Assembly: GCA_013398955.1 (NCBI GenBank) | Contig: VWPU01004148.1 | Span: forward strand, 124,001-188,000 | Source: Callaeas wilsoni | Taxonomy: Eukaryota > Chordata > Aves > Passeriformes > Callaeidae | DNA: 64,000 nt | Reading direction: 5' to 3' | Shown here: piece by piece, positions 40,396 through 51,330 of the stretch | Position numbering within the stretch: position 1 is the first letter of the stretch | Layout: each line of letters starts with the position of its first letter | Position numbers and translations under genes: made by a program | The notes under the pieces: model-generated | Told to the model about the DNA's origin: nothing | Database searches by the model: none | The model's input: the letters and a program-made list of their open reading frames with translations, nothing else

Positions 40396-43300
40396 TGTGT
40401 AAAAAAGAGGGATTAAGAATGTTTCTTGTTAAGAGAAAGTAATACGTCTATAATTTTGGACAAGGTGTCAGTAAACAGTTTTTCAGCTTTCTGCCATTTG
40501 TGTTTGTGAAAAAAAAAATGGCAGACCATACTTCCATCACGAATTTTAAATCCAATGACATTATTGACATGTGTTCAGGAGAGACCTGCTAACGGTTTCC
40601 TGCTGAACTCTGAAGCTGAGTTGCATTTCATCCAGAGAGGATACACAGTTTCTATTTTCTGAAGAACTCTGAGCCTCCAAAAAAGTAATCAGCACAGCCA
40701 GAACTGACCCAAACTTGTACTGCTTCATGTGACAGACCCATGAGCACAGACCTGAAAAATGAGACATATGTTTCTTTGTGATTTATTCCCTTTCCTTTAA
40801 GCTTCAGGAGAGTGAGGAGTTAATGAAAACATAGATGATAGAGAAGTTGTGGGACAAATGAGAGTGTGGTGAATAAGAAGTGGATATAAGGAGAACTGTG
40901 TTATCTGAGAGAGAAGCAGAATGGCCGAATCAGTAGGGAGGAAAGCTATTTGCTGATAGGGAATTCAGGGATGCATTACTATTGGTCAAGAGAAGAATTA
41001 TTATCCCAGGGTTCAAGAGCATGACAGAAGAAGGGACTGAGGGGAAATAGGATTATATGAAGATAAAACAAGAAGAGTAGGGGCAGAAATATGTTTTGGG
41101 TTGTGCTTTTCATTTGGCACAGTCTCACCGACAGCTGTAACTGATTGCAAAGTCGTGAGATCCTCCATTAATTTTCTGACAGAGGAGGCTCTCTAACAAA
41201 ATATATTCCTCTCTGAGTACCATTTCCAAATAAAAATCATGCTCTGGTATGGTTTCTTCATTTATTTTAAAGGTTTTTTACTTTATAAAGGAAATTGCAT
41301 CCAAGAATCATGTAAATAATTTTAAAGCTGACCTTGAATTTTATAATACTATTAGTAACATTTTCAGCACTGCATTACTACTGGAAACTTTCACCAATCA
41401 TGCATTATTAGCATATTTTGAAAGACAGAGCAGCTCTCTTTTCAAAGGTCACAGCTTCTCAATTCAAAAGGAACTGGGGAAGAAAAAAAAAACAAAACAA
41501 AAGAATGGTGATAAAAAAAAGGAAGCTGAAAAGGAGAGAACTTCAGCAGCAGAAGCTAACCTTTGGGGAAGAAGAAGAGAATTAAATTCACACTGAAATC
41601 TTGAGCTATTTTTGGAGTGGTTTAAGTGACATTTGGTCTACTGACAATGTAATAGGACAAGAAAAATTTCATTTCCACTCAGTGTAAGCAAGGAATTTCA
41701 AAAAAAATACCTGGGCAGGCTTCTGAATGTCAAAAATTATACTCATTTAAGGTGTCACACTGGCACACAGGGGCATCTTTGATTTTTTGAAAAAGGTTTC
41801 TTTCACGTAAATAAATAATATTTTACAGAGGCAAGTGGTTTATATTTGAAATATATGGGGTATATTAGTTACAGAGTGTGGTGCACTTTGTCTCAACCTT
41901 CATTCTTTTTCATGTGACTGAAAGTGTGGAAATTTGTTAAAATACTTCTATTTTCTTTTCAGTAGTTCATCAGAATCAGGAATGGATTGACCCCAGTTTT
42001 TTAGTTTTTTAAAAAACTATTTTTTAATCATGTTTATGGCACAGGTTTGCAAAAATGTAACAACTGTGGTGTTCCTCTGAAATCAAAGTTAAAAAACTCT
42101 GCCTTTTGGCAACATTTAAGCATTCCTCCAGCAGCAGAAACAAGTGTGTTGCAGTCAACAGTCCTAGAAAATACTTGAAGTTTGGGAACACCATGGAGGC
42201 ACTCAGCCAATCACTTTCTAACCTGAAGGTATAAACAGGCAGAATGTAGGGGGGGGTTTACAGAAGTACTTGAACCTCAAGACAGTAGGTGACAACAGAT
42301 ATAGTAGAGAACAGACATAATGGGACAAAGGGAAAGCTGCTGCTCATTTATTTGTCTAGAGGAAAGACTGTTATAAATCAGTGGTTCCTTTTGCTTTCCC
42401 ATTTCTCTGTAATCATTACATATCATTGGAAAAAAAAGAGGAATAGTGCATTCTTAGGTATTCCTTTACTGCATAGTTCAGAGTGAGGATATCTTGTAGC
42501 ATTTGGAAGAGTATTTCCTTCATACAATGTAAATGATGAATGATAAACTGTGATTAGAATGAAAATAATGTTCTCTAATGATTTTGAAGTCAAGCAGCTA
42601 ATAAGAAAAGTGACTGGTAATTCATTACGATTTTCATGTCTATCAATAAAATACCTGAAGCAAGAGAATCTCATAACATTGTGTAGCCACCTTTGTTTCA
42701 CTAACTGAATTTGCTTTGTGGATAATTATGTAAAAGACAATAAGTCTTTTACCACACTGATTTTCCTAGTGGATTATAGAAAAAAAAAAGGTGTTTGTTT
42801 TCAGATGAAAAGTATTCTTTTGGGGTTCTTTCCTCCTTGAATATTGTTAACTGTGCTGTGAGTCACAAGCATGCAGAAGGGGGAATTTAATTATTGTGCT
42901 GAAAATATTCTAAATAATTTCATTTAGAAATTTTTGCTTCATTGTTAAAATGAGTTTCTAGCAGTATGTTAGATTAGTCCATGTGAAGAAGTCTCATTCA
43001 GGGTATCCTATACCTGGTACTCCTGTTATTAAGGGTGTTTTTACAGATGTCTTATTTTAGAGGGAAGATATTTAATTAATCTGAAGCTTCATCATCCATG
43101 TTTATACTACAATATTGTGGTGGGTTGACCTTGTCTGGCTGTCAAAGATGTCCACTCAGCCATTCTTTCCCTTTCCCTTCTCAACTAAAGTCATGAGCCC
43201 AGATAAAGACAGGGAAATCACTTAATGATTAAAGTTAGGGGATTATATACTCTAAAGACATGCACTTTCTCAGAAGTCACTGTCCATGGCTGTTGTGATG

Positions 43301-43562
43301 ACTGAACCAACCACAGGAATGCCCAGGGGGCCACATAGCCCAGATAAGAGGTTTGGTGGGCTGGCTCCAAAGGTTAAATGCCCTTCTGTGAGAATGGCTC
43401 CTCCCATTGAATTCCTGTGACCTGATGTAGGTTCGGTCTGTCTGATTGACAGCTGACAGACACCTCTTGTATCTCTTAAGAAAAGGTAGCCAAACCTGTC
43501 CTGCCCTTCCCTTCTTTCTATAGGTCATTGCTGTGTCATCTCCGCCTCCTTCTCTGTACCCC

Positions 43563-43570
43563 TTTTAAAT
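43563..43570 (+). promoter_or_regulatory. TATA-like box of the 43.1-kb LTR
   Basis: TTTTAAAT lies 61 bp upstream of the AATAAA at 43631, a usual U3-to-R spacing. A GC-rich CTCCGCCTCC word lies just upstream near 43540. This suggests an LTR promoter on the plus strand; its activity cannot be judged. Confidence 0.5.
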
Positions 43571-43630
43571 GCACCCTGGATGGAAGTTCCCGCCTTCTTC
43601 GTGTCCGAACCCCTTTGAGGGAGTTTCTAC

Positions 43631-43636
43631 AATAAA
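43631..43636 (+). terminator. AATAAA poly(A) signal of the 43.1-kb LTR
   Basis: An AATAAA hexamer in the context TTTCTACAATAAACCCTTGG follows the TATA-like word by about 60 bp and precedes the CpG-rich U5-like part. The arrangement fits the R region of a retroviral LTR. Confidence 0.65.
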
Positions 43637-44040
43637 CCCTTGGAATACCGACCGGAGGGCCGCCTCGCTCACTGATCTCTGGCTAGGCTTGGGCAATCCT
43701 TAAGCCCCAGGTGCGCGTGGCTCCGTGCCTTCCACCGCATGGGCGAGGAAGCTGGCTAGTGAGGCACACAAGTGCCACAGAGTGTCCTCCTCTTGTGCTG
43801 GGCACCTCTGGACAAGCTGCAGCTCTCCTGGCCCAGCCAGCGCGCCAGCGTACTAATATACGTGGCTGTGGGGCTCAGCTGTTCCCTGTGGTTTGTGTTG
43901 GACCAAGCTGGAATTGGCTATGTAAGGTCCAGGGAAGCCCCAGCCTGTCCTCACAAAGTCTGCCCTGCAGCCCCTGCTGCCAGAGCATGGGCACCTGCAA
44001 ACCCACAGAGACATTTTCTGTACCATTTTGAAAATAATAA

Positions 44041-47000
44041 ATAAAATCCTGTCTCTTTACTTAATATAGATATGAATATTCAGTGTAATAAACTAGAAAT
44101 AACTAATAGTATATGTGAGAAAGGACATCTTGTTATAGCTTTATATAAAATAGTAAAGAAAGATCAAACAAAAGTCTAACACATTCAAAGTTTGCAAGGA
44201 TTTTAAATACTTAAATCAGGTAGTTCAAGAATATAATTTATTCTTAGCAGGAAATAGCTTGATACATTAATTTAAAACCAAGAAAGAGGAAACAGAATAA
44301 CAGAGCAGAATTTTCTTTTGACAATCCCTTTTTGCTTGTTTTGCATCTTAGCACTGTCAAGAAAACGATACTTACCTTTAAAGGTTTGGTAACAACCATA
44401 TCCACCACATCCTGGTGTTTGGAAAAAACAAAGAAATGATGAGCAAGGCATAAGAAACTATAGGAGGTCCTGAGAGATGAGCAAGTGCAATTAGGTTGTC
44501 AGTAACATCTAGATGAAAATTAGTATCAGCTCTCCTATTATGAACTAAACCTGTGAGACCCTATCTAATCTGCAAACAGAGGTCTGCAAAACTAGGGCAC
44601 ACAGAGCTCAGAAGCAGGTGAACACTAACAGTATTAAAACACAAGCAAAAAATTTCTTATCTTCAAATATCCTGTGATGGAACTAGAGATTTTTAGAAGA
44701 CCACTGTTTGGAGTGCATCTGTCCCTTCCAGCTACTAATCCTCATATTTCTACAAATTCCTATTCTAAAAACTTTCCTTTCTTTATCCTATCTCCTTGCT
44801 CCCTTGCTGTCTTTCCTATTGTGTTGGAGCCCTCAAATGTGGCGTGGAAACTTTTAACCTTTTTATTATAGAAATAGTGCATAGCCTGCCCATGAAAAAT
44901 TCAATGACCATTTTACATAGAGAAACAGCTAAAACAACATTCTGAATTTTCCCATATAGAGTTGCCTACAAATGGACAGAATATTTTATATAGTTAAATT
45001 GACTGTATTTTAGGCTCTAATGTGGTACAAGTAGCAACTTGGAGTCTGTCATATCAGCCTAACACTTACTTCAGTTTAAGTGAACCTACATTATTGGCCT
45101 TTCTTATTTAACAGTACTAATATGTGATCATATTCCCAGTAACTTTGCAATTTAAGGTTTAAAAACTACTATTATTTTTTCTTGATTTTTAATGTTCAGC
45201 ACATCAATAGTAAATTTCAAATTTAAAATGAAAAATATTCTGTTACGAGCTCTATTGTCCATATAATCCATAGCAGTTCAGTATTTTTAAATTGAAAACT
45301 ACTGGTTTCATTTTACTTATGAACAGATTTAATTCTGTTTTCTGATAGTTCTCAGTAATCATATCTAAAGTAGGTAAAGCTAGATCCTAAGTTTAGAACT
45401 TCCTGCTTTACCCTTATGTCAGTGCCACTATCTTAAGTGTTACTGGTTGAGAGCCAACCTGTGTGTATTAAGCTGAACAAGATTTCTAGGGTGAAAATCT
45501 GTTAGTTGTGGAACTTATGAAGCACCTTGATTAGGTGCCAAGACCTTTTTTTCCCCTGCACATGAATAAAAGCAAACTTTTGCCATAGTACTGTAAATCA
45601 TGTGAAACCACTGCCATGAAAATGTGGGGTCACAGTCTATTTTACAGCGCTAGTGCTAATAAATGGCAAGTGCTTGCCCATAGGACAACAATTCACAGCA
45701 ATTTCTTTTTACTGCAACTGGTATTTGTGACTGCAAGGTGAGAGACTGTGAATGTGCAGAGCATTTGAAGCCTTGAGTATCTTGTTTATCACCCCAGAAT
45801 TTTAACTATTAGCATTACAGACAGGCTTCTGCATTTGTAGCATGATATTTTAAGGTAAAAGGTGTGTCAAGTTTCATATATAAAGAAAGGCTTTTTGCAA
45901 ATGTATTTGGTTTGTGTATTTGTTTTGGAATTTTTTCTCTAAATTGCATGTGTTTGACCAGCACAGTAAATTATTTTTGCTAAAAGAAGAATAATTACCT
46001 GTCCAGATGCCCATGAACATAAATTGTTTTTAAACTCAATATGCCAAGGCTGAAGAATATAATTTTATACATACAAGTCATCTTCTCATCACAAAAATGA
46101 TACAATTCTGCTTTATGATGCCTGTGTCTAAAACTAAATATATACAACTTATTGCTCTTAAAAACTTCTTCTTGCCAGGTAAAATGTATTTAACAAAAAC
46201 CAAAATCTTGCATAAACAGGGTTAGAACTTAGCATCTATCAAAAGTCCTAGGATAAATTAATATAATGGAAGTATATTTGAAGCTAGCTGTCGCTATCTA
46301 ATAATTACATAAAATATTAAGCAGTATTATGGTAGTAATGGAATAATCATTAAATAATGACATTCTTATTTTAAAGTATGGAGAGTAAGGCTTTTTTTTT
46401 TTTTAATGAAGAAATTCTTTTATTTATTCCTTATGTGAATGCATCAAGCCAACACTTCTTCTGTTCTGTCTATTCTTGGGGTTTTTTGAAAGTGTGTTCT
46501 CTTTTATCCTCTTACTGTATAAAATGCAACAGGAGTGATCAGCTGATATATCAGGAAGACAAAACACTTGTGTATAAAATTGTTTCAACCAACACAGCTG
46601 AAAGCCTTATAATACTAAAAACTTTGATGAGTTAGTGAACCTGTGCATTTTTAATAAATGAGCAGTTTGGTGAGAAATATTGCTTTAAATGAAATATGAA
46701 TGCATTGCTTATGCATTAGAACAGTACTTAGATTTACTTGCACTTTTACAGATAATGAAGCTATAATAAAGTTGAGATCAAATTAAAAACATGAGATTAA
46801 AACATTCAGTACTACTTTGTATTTTTCAGATGAGTTTTGCTGCTGTCTTGTACTCAGAAGTCTCAAGGTCTTAAACACTGGCTATGATAAATGTAATAGC
46901 ATTAATTTTTCAGGCTACTATAATATATTTTGTTTGTCCTAATTATCTTTTGAGGTGTTGAAAAACAAAACAACCAAACAAAACCAGAACAAAAACATAT

Positions 47001-47461
47001 CAGATGTCTATGGCCATGGAAAAAAAAAAAATTTACATGGGCAACCATAAATTAAAATAAATCCATTTGACAGTAATCATCAATGAATAAAATATGTCTT
47101 TCACCAGAGATCGTTATGACTTTTCTACATATGTAGACTTTATAATCAATCCATAAAATAACTTTACTGGCACAAATATTTTATTTTTTTCTCTGGTGAT
47201 GATTTATTTATGGCTCTGATTTTCAAGTATGTATATGATGTGAAACGTTCACTCCACTGTTACTGCATTTGGGAAGTTTTCGTATTAACTCTGTCACTAA
47301 TAAGTCCATAACTTTACAACTGACTGCACAAGGTGAAATGAAAGCAAATTTTTAGAGTATAAAAGCTCTGCTATTGTATAATTATTATTTTTCCAGCCAT
47401 GAAATTTTTGAGTTTAATTACAAATTAGTATTTTATATTATATGTGTATTTATCAAAATGT
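44041..47461. other. AT-rich non-coding DNA, no gene seen
   Basis: The longest open frame is 85 codons (46378-46635, plus strand). It begins in a T homopolymer and has no recognised domain. A block at 45600-45850 has lower A/T bias and looks more constrained; it is discussed as a finding. No transposon is recognised. Confidence 0.62.
46392..46404. repeat. T homopolymer of 13
   Basis: A pure T run is flanked by AGTAAGGC and AATGAAG. It gives a run of phenylalanines in one open frame. It is a simple repeat. Confidence 0.6.
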
Positions 47462-48029
47462 TGTGGTGGGTTGATCTTGGCTGGATGCCAGGTGCCCACC
47501 AAGCCTCTCTGTCACTGCCGTTCTCAGCCTGAGTGGGGGAGAAAATAAGATGGAAAAAACCCCCCTAACTTTTAGGTCAGGACAAAGGCATCTTACTAGA
47601 GCAAAGGAAGAACCCCAACAAATTTTGTTCTATACTTCTGGTCAGCAAGTAATGCCTATCCATTTTGCAGGAAGTCAGGCTTCAGCACATACAGCACTTT
47701 TTCTTGAAGGAAAGCACTATAAATAACAAACATTCCCTTCTTCCTCCTCCTTTTCTTAGTTTTTATATCTGAGTACTTGCCATAAGGCATGGAATATCCC
47801 CTTGGTGAGTTTAAATCAGCTGTCCTGGCTGTGTCCCCTCCCCACCTCTCTTGCACCCATCTCACCCACCCCTAGCTTAGTGACGTGTGGGGAACGTTGG
47901 AGACATAGAGCTGATGATGTGCCAGTGCCAAAAAACTGGCGAATTATCAACATCTTTCTAGCTACCAATGGAAAGCACAGAACTCTGAGGGCTGCTGTGG
48001 GAAATAGCATCTCAGCTAGACCCAATACA
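47462..48029 (-). mobile_element. Solo LTR of an avian endogenous retrovirus, related to the 5.9-kb copy
   Basis: On the plus strand it starts TGTGGTGGGTTGATCTTGGC and ends CTCAGCTAGACCCAATACA. On the minus strand this becomes TGTATTGGGTCTAGCTGAG... ending CAACCCACCACA, the ends of a bird LTR family I recognise. The core GCATGGAATATCCCCTTGG, followed closely by AGCTGTCCTGGCTGTGTCCC at 47818-47837, parallels 6200-6290, so the two copies belong to related families and share orientation. A TATA-like GATATAAAAA lies on the minus strand near 47759-47769. The poly(A) signal seen in the 5.9-kb copy is degraded here. No internal retroviral region is present. Flanks AATGT (left) and AATAC (right) are at best a decayed 5-bp duplication. 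Confidence 0.88.
47759..47769 (-). promoter_or_regulatory. TATA-like box of the 47.5-kb LTR
   Basis: The plus strand GTTTTTATATC reads GATATAAAAAC on the minus strand. It lies on the U3 side of this minus-sense LTR, between the conserved GGATATTCCATGC core and a GAGGAGGAAGAAGGG purine run. The place fits the LTR promoter. Current activity is unknown. Confidence 0.5.
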
Positions 48030-48052
48030 AATACATACTTGTATGCAAAACC

Positions 48053-48092
48053 TTTTTTTTTTTTTTAATATCTGTGTATGTATGTATGTATG
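48053..48092. repeat. T14 tract and (TGTA)4.5 microsatellite
   Basis: A run of 14 T residues (48053-48066) is followed by AATATCTG and four and a half TGTA units (48075-48092). It sits just outside the right edge of the LTR. Confidence 0.75.
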
Positions 48093-51075
48093 ATACCTGA
48101 AATAAAAAAAAAAGGAAAATTGAAGAAATTGTTCTTTTGGAATGTTCTTACTGAAAGCAACATTCAAAATTAAAAGTGGGATTATAATATGGGTTTTCAC
48201 ATAAGTAATAGGTCTTTTACATGAGCCTTCTAAAATGCAGTTCTCAGAAGACCGACAAGAAGAAGTTTTTGTAGTGAAACAGAACAGAAGCATAACTTCA
48301 AGTGAATAAATATTTAAAGCTATCAGCTTGAAATTAGGAAATTTGGAGAAGGCTGGGTAAGTTTGTGTCACTTGGGTACACAAAATAACTAAACTCTGTT
48401 AAACAACATATTAAGAGAGCAAATATCAATGTTTTAATCTATAATATTTTATTCTTAATCCCTTGAATTTTTCAAAAAGTAGTAAATGAAGTTTATAGCA
48501 ACTAGCAATGGGATGTTTGGTGCAAGATAAGAACAACATTTTCTTCAGGGGGTGACTTTCAAAATGTTTCTCAGTTGAATAACCTGGAATAGTTTCAGAC
48601 AGAGTGCACAGGACATGGCTAAAGAGAGCCAGAGGTTCCTTATCATTTAGAACACTGCCTAAATATTTTGTGTGGTTGGGCTGAGTAGCAACACTGATAA
48701 AACAATATTCAGATGCAAATCACCTTGAAAAATATTACTAGACTACCTATCCAAATGACTCGAGCTAGATATTAGTTTTTAACATATTTCTCTGTTTTTT
48801 TAATCCAAGGATCTTTAGAAGTTTAAACACTAGACTTGCATTTATGATGAAATGTAGTGTATAGTAATTGAATTCTGTGAACTGCACTCTTGAAAAATAG
48901 TCCAATGTTTAGTTATGCTTAAGTAAGGATTGCATCAATTTACTGAAAATCTTTTCCATATTCTTTATTCAATACTGTACCTACAAAAAGTGATTATAAT
49001 TCTGCGGTACTGACTTACATAAAATCACAATTTTAGCCTATCTTTGCATTTTTCCTTTTTTTTGTGTTTACCACTTACATTCTCAGTCAATCTGTTTCTT
49101 AGTGTGGGCATATTTTTTCTCAATCATATGAGAAATTAAGACATAGGAACAATTTAATAACTGTACCTTTTGAACTTTGAAATTCTACAGTAAGATACAT
49201 ATTGATTCACAGCTAATGAATTATCCAATATCAATTCAAATTTGCTATGACACTTTTGTTTAAAGTGAAAGCACTAAAAGCTTGTAACACTTTTTTGCGA
49301 AGACTTATGAAGTATCCAGGAATCATCTTTCTTCACTTTCAGAAGTTTTGTATTTCCTTGAAAGTACGATGAAAGTAAATGATGAATCTGTTTCTGTTCA
49401 TTATTTAGGAATTGTGAAAAAAAAAAAAAAATTAGACCACTATATAAAAGATTGTATGATACAGAAAATAAATGCCTTTGAATAACTGATGTAGCCTCAT
49501 CCCTGTAATGGAAAAAAAGTACCAGAAAATGTAATGCTCTGTATACAAAATGGCATACAGCTGTAAGATTTACTTCAAAATAAATGCCTTCAAACAACTT
49601 TTTGAAACAAATCATAACTCTTAAACACTTCTTGCATATTTGCTGACAGAGCACACTGTGAACCAGGCAAAATCAAAGTACCCTCTTAACACTGAGTATA
49701 TTATAAGAAGCAGGATTATTTACCATGGGCTAAGCACTGTGAACATTCTAGGATAAAATTTTTTATGAGAACTTACTTGCATCTGCCAGCTTGGAATTCA
49801 TGTGTAGAGATATACAGAATCCTTTGTAGTATACTAATAAAATCAAATGTCGGGGTTACTGGCTGTGCTCTGGGTCTGACTTTTATACAGGCATCACCTG
49901 AACACTGGCTTAAAGAGTACTTGACCCCCCCTATTAAAGCATTCAGATGCAAGGAAGGCTTCAGTCACCCTGGGTTGAGGTCAGATGATCGAGATTTTTA
50001 GGAGGTGCTGGAGCTCCCTCTGGCTCACACTCCTGTAGGTCTTCCCACCACATCATGACTTAGCGGCATCAGGCACCCTTTCAGGTTTCTCAGTTTTCCA
50101 GGCATGCTCCAATGATCCTGGACCTTGTACCCAGAGGGTCCAGAAGCTTCCAAAGTAGAACCCAGAGACTACTACACAAACTGCTGTATCTGGTGGCTCC
50201 TCCGTTAGCTGCACTCTAGGACTGTTCAATTATTCTCCATCAATGTTACCTATTTAAGTTGACAATTTTTCTCACGGTTCTTCAACATGGCGAAGTTTTT
50301 CCTTTCCTGTTTTTCCTGTGAAGAACTCTCAGTTCTCAGCTTTACCAGCATTCATAGGATAATCCAAAAGCTATCGAACTACTCAAGCACTTAGACATCA
50401 ACACCTTAGTAGACTTTTAATTTAATAGCAGTTTATATTAAGTGCTGGAATGGCAGGAAAATACTAGCTATAATGTCGTTGCTTTGTTTTTCTAAAAGCA
50501 GTAATATTCATGTAATATTGAATGCAAAGATTTTTTAAAACTCGTAAAGAACAAAACTCTAACCCATACCAACAACACATCAAGGACCTTGGAAAAAGAA
50601 TTGTGTGAAAGTGAATAAGCATGAGACCATAGTAACAACCCTCACACCCCTCCACTGAATAATATTAAAAAAAAAATCTTGAGACTCTACAGAAACAAGG
50701 TCATACTAGATGCCATTTGTTTATGCAAATGACCAGCTACTGATGCAGAACTGTGTAATGAGCTAACAAAGCTGCTCACATCTGCCAGCCTAATGGAAAT
50801 GGCTTTACAAGCGCAAAAAGGCCTGCATTGGAAAGAGTTGGTTGTGCTGTTATCACTTCAGACTTTGGTGTGCAGAACTGATCATCCAGATCCTGTTACT
50901 CTACTGTTCCTTGTACAAGCATATCTCATCAGGAAACTGTACCTCAATATGTGGAATAAGGCTTTGTTGCTTGAGTTTGCTCTGATTACTCACCATTGAG
51001 GACTATAGGTTAACGATAATGAAAAGACCATCTGAAAATGTTCCTAGCACATTTGGTTTAATTTCCTATACCCAT
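48093..51075. other. AT-rich non-coding DNA with one GC-richer block
   Basis: No gene is supported. Open frames of 123 and 126 codons on the minus strand (48012-48383 and 49274-49654) pass through T or A homopolymers. They carry no domain I recognise and no neighbouring exons. The block at 49846-50250 differs in composition and is listed separately. Confidence 0.6.
49846..50250. other. GC-richer block, possible eroded LTR or other repeat
   Basis: It starts with TGTCGGGGTTACTGGC, a TG-initiated word resembling retroviral LTR starts. It is clearly richer in G and C than its surroundings, with patches such as GGTGCTGGAGCTCCCTCTGG and CCAGAGGGTCCAGAAGCTTC. A TTTTATAC word follows at 49880. I could not match the body to a family, find a matching CA end or find a coding frame longer than 78 codons. 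An ancient LTR or CR1-internal fragment is the leading guess. Confidence 0.3.
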
Positions 51076-51330
51076 TTCCTTCCTTCCTTCCTTCCTTCCT
51101 TCCTTCCTTCCTTCCTTCCTTCCTTCCTTCCTTCCTTCCTTCCTTCCTTCCTTCCTTCCTTCCTTCCTTCCTTCCTTCCTTCCTTCCTTCCTTCCTTCCT
51201 TCCTTCCTTCCTTCCTTCCTTCCTTCCGTCTTCCTTCCTTCCTTCCTTCCTTCCTTCCTTCCTTCCTTCCTTCCTTCCTTCCTTCCTTCCTTCCTTCCTT
51301 CCTTCCTTCCTTCCTTCCTTCCTTCCTTCC
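51076..51330. repeat. (TTCC)n microsatellite, 38 + 25 units
   Basis: Thirty-eight perfect TTCC units (51076-51227) are followed by a GTC interruption (51228-51230) and twenty-five more perfect units (51231-51330). The tract is 255 bp. On the opposite strand it is a pure GGAA purine run with a single break. Because 4 and 3 are coprime it stays open in several frames, giving FLPS or KEGR repeat peptides that are artefacts. A run this uniform should be highly polymorphic. Its assembled length may not match the true allele length. Confidence 0.98.

Larger units (their letters stand above)
32766..43115. other. AT-rich non-coding DNA with candidate regulatory blocks
   Basis: No gene is supported. 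The longest open frame, 115 codons at 41249-41596 on the plus strand, ends in a lysine-rich segment translated from A-rich DNA. A 92-codon frame at 36838-37116 has no recognised domain. Two blocks, 34560-35060 and 38260-38680, have a less biased texture, with homeodomain-like and POU-like core words; they are discussed as findings. The rest shows only homopolymers and low complexity. Confidence 0.6.
43116..44040 (+). mobile_element. Avian endogenous retrovirus LTR, CpG-rich, possibly composite
   Basis: The block opens TGTGGTGGGTTGACCTTGTC, a terminus shared by several passerine LTR families. Between about 43196 and 43240 it has GAGCCCAGATAAAGACAGGG, then AAATCACTTAATG. This resembles the reverse complement of the 3' part of the LTR at 54.9-55.1 kb. 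From about 43500 it reads as a plus-sense LTR. A TTTTAAAT TATA-like word lies at 43563-43570 and an AATAAA poly(A) signal at 43631-43636. After these comes a GC- and CpG-rich U5-like part (GAATACCGACCGGAGGGCCG) running to about 43860. Sequence of similar character continues to about 44040, where AT-rich DNA resumes. The right edge is uncertain and I find no target-site duplication. Open frames of 90-106 codons at 43711-44044 have no retroviral motif and are probably not coding. Confidence 0.75.

Noticed and set aside
41249..41596. 115-codon plus-strand open frame with a lysine-rich end
   Set aside because: The lysine-rich end comes from A-rich DNA around 41475-41530, and the front part has no recognised domain.
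43711..44044. Overlapping open frames of 106 and 90 codons in CpG-rich DNA
   Set aside because: They lie in the LTR-derived block, where high GC lowers stop frequency. No gag, pol or env motif is visible.
5873..48029. The two minus-sense LTRs as the ends of one provirus
   Set aside because: Their termini differ and 41 kb without any retroviral coding remnant lies between them, far longer than a provirus.
49274..49654. 126-codon minus-strand open frame
   Set aside because: It crosses an A homopolymer (FFFF in translation) and has no domain I recognise or neighbouring exons.
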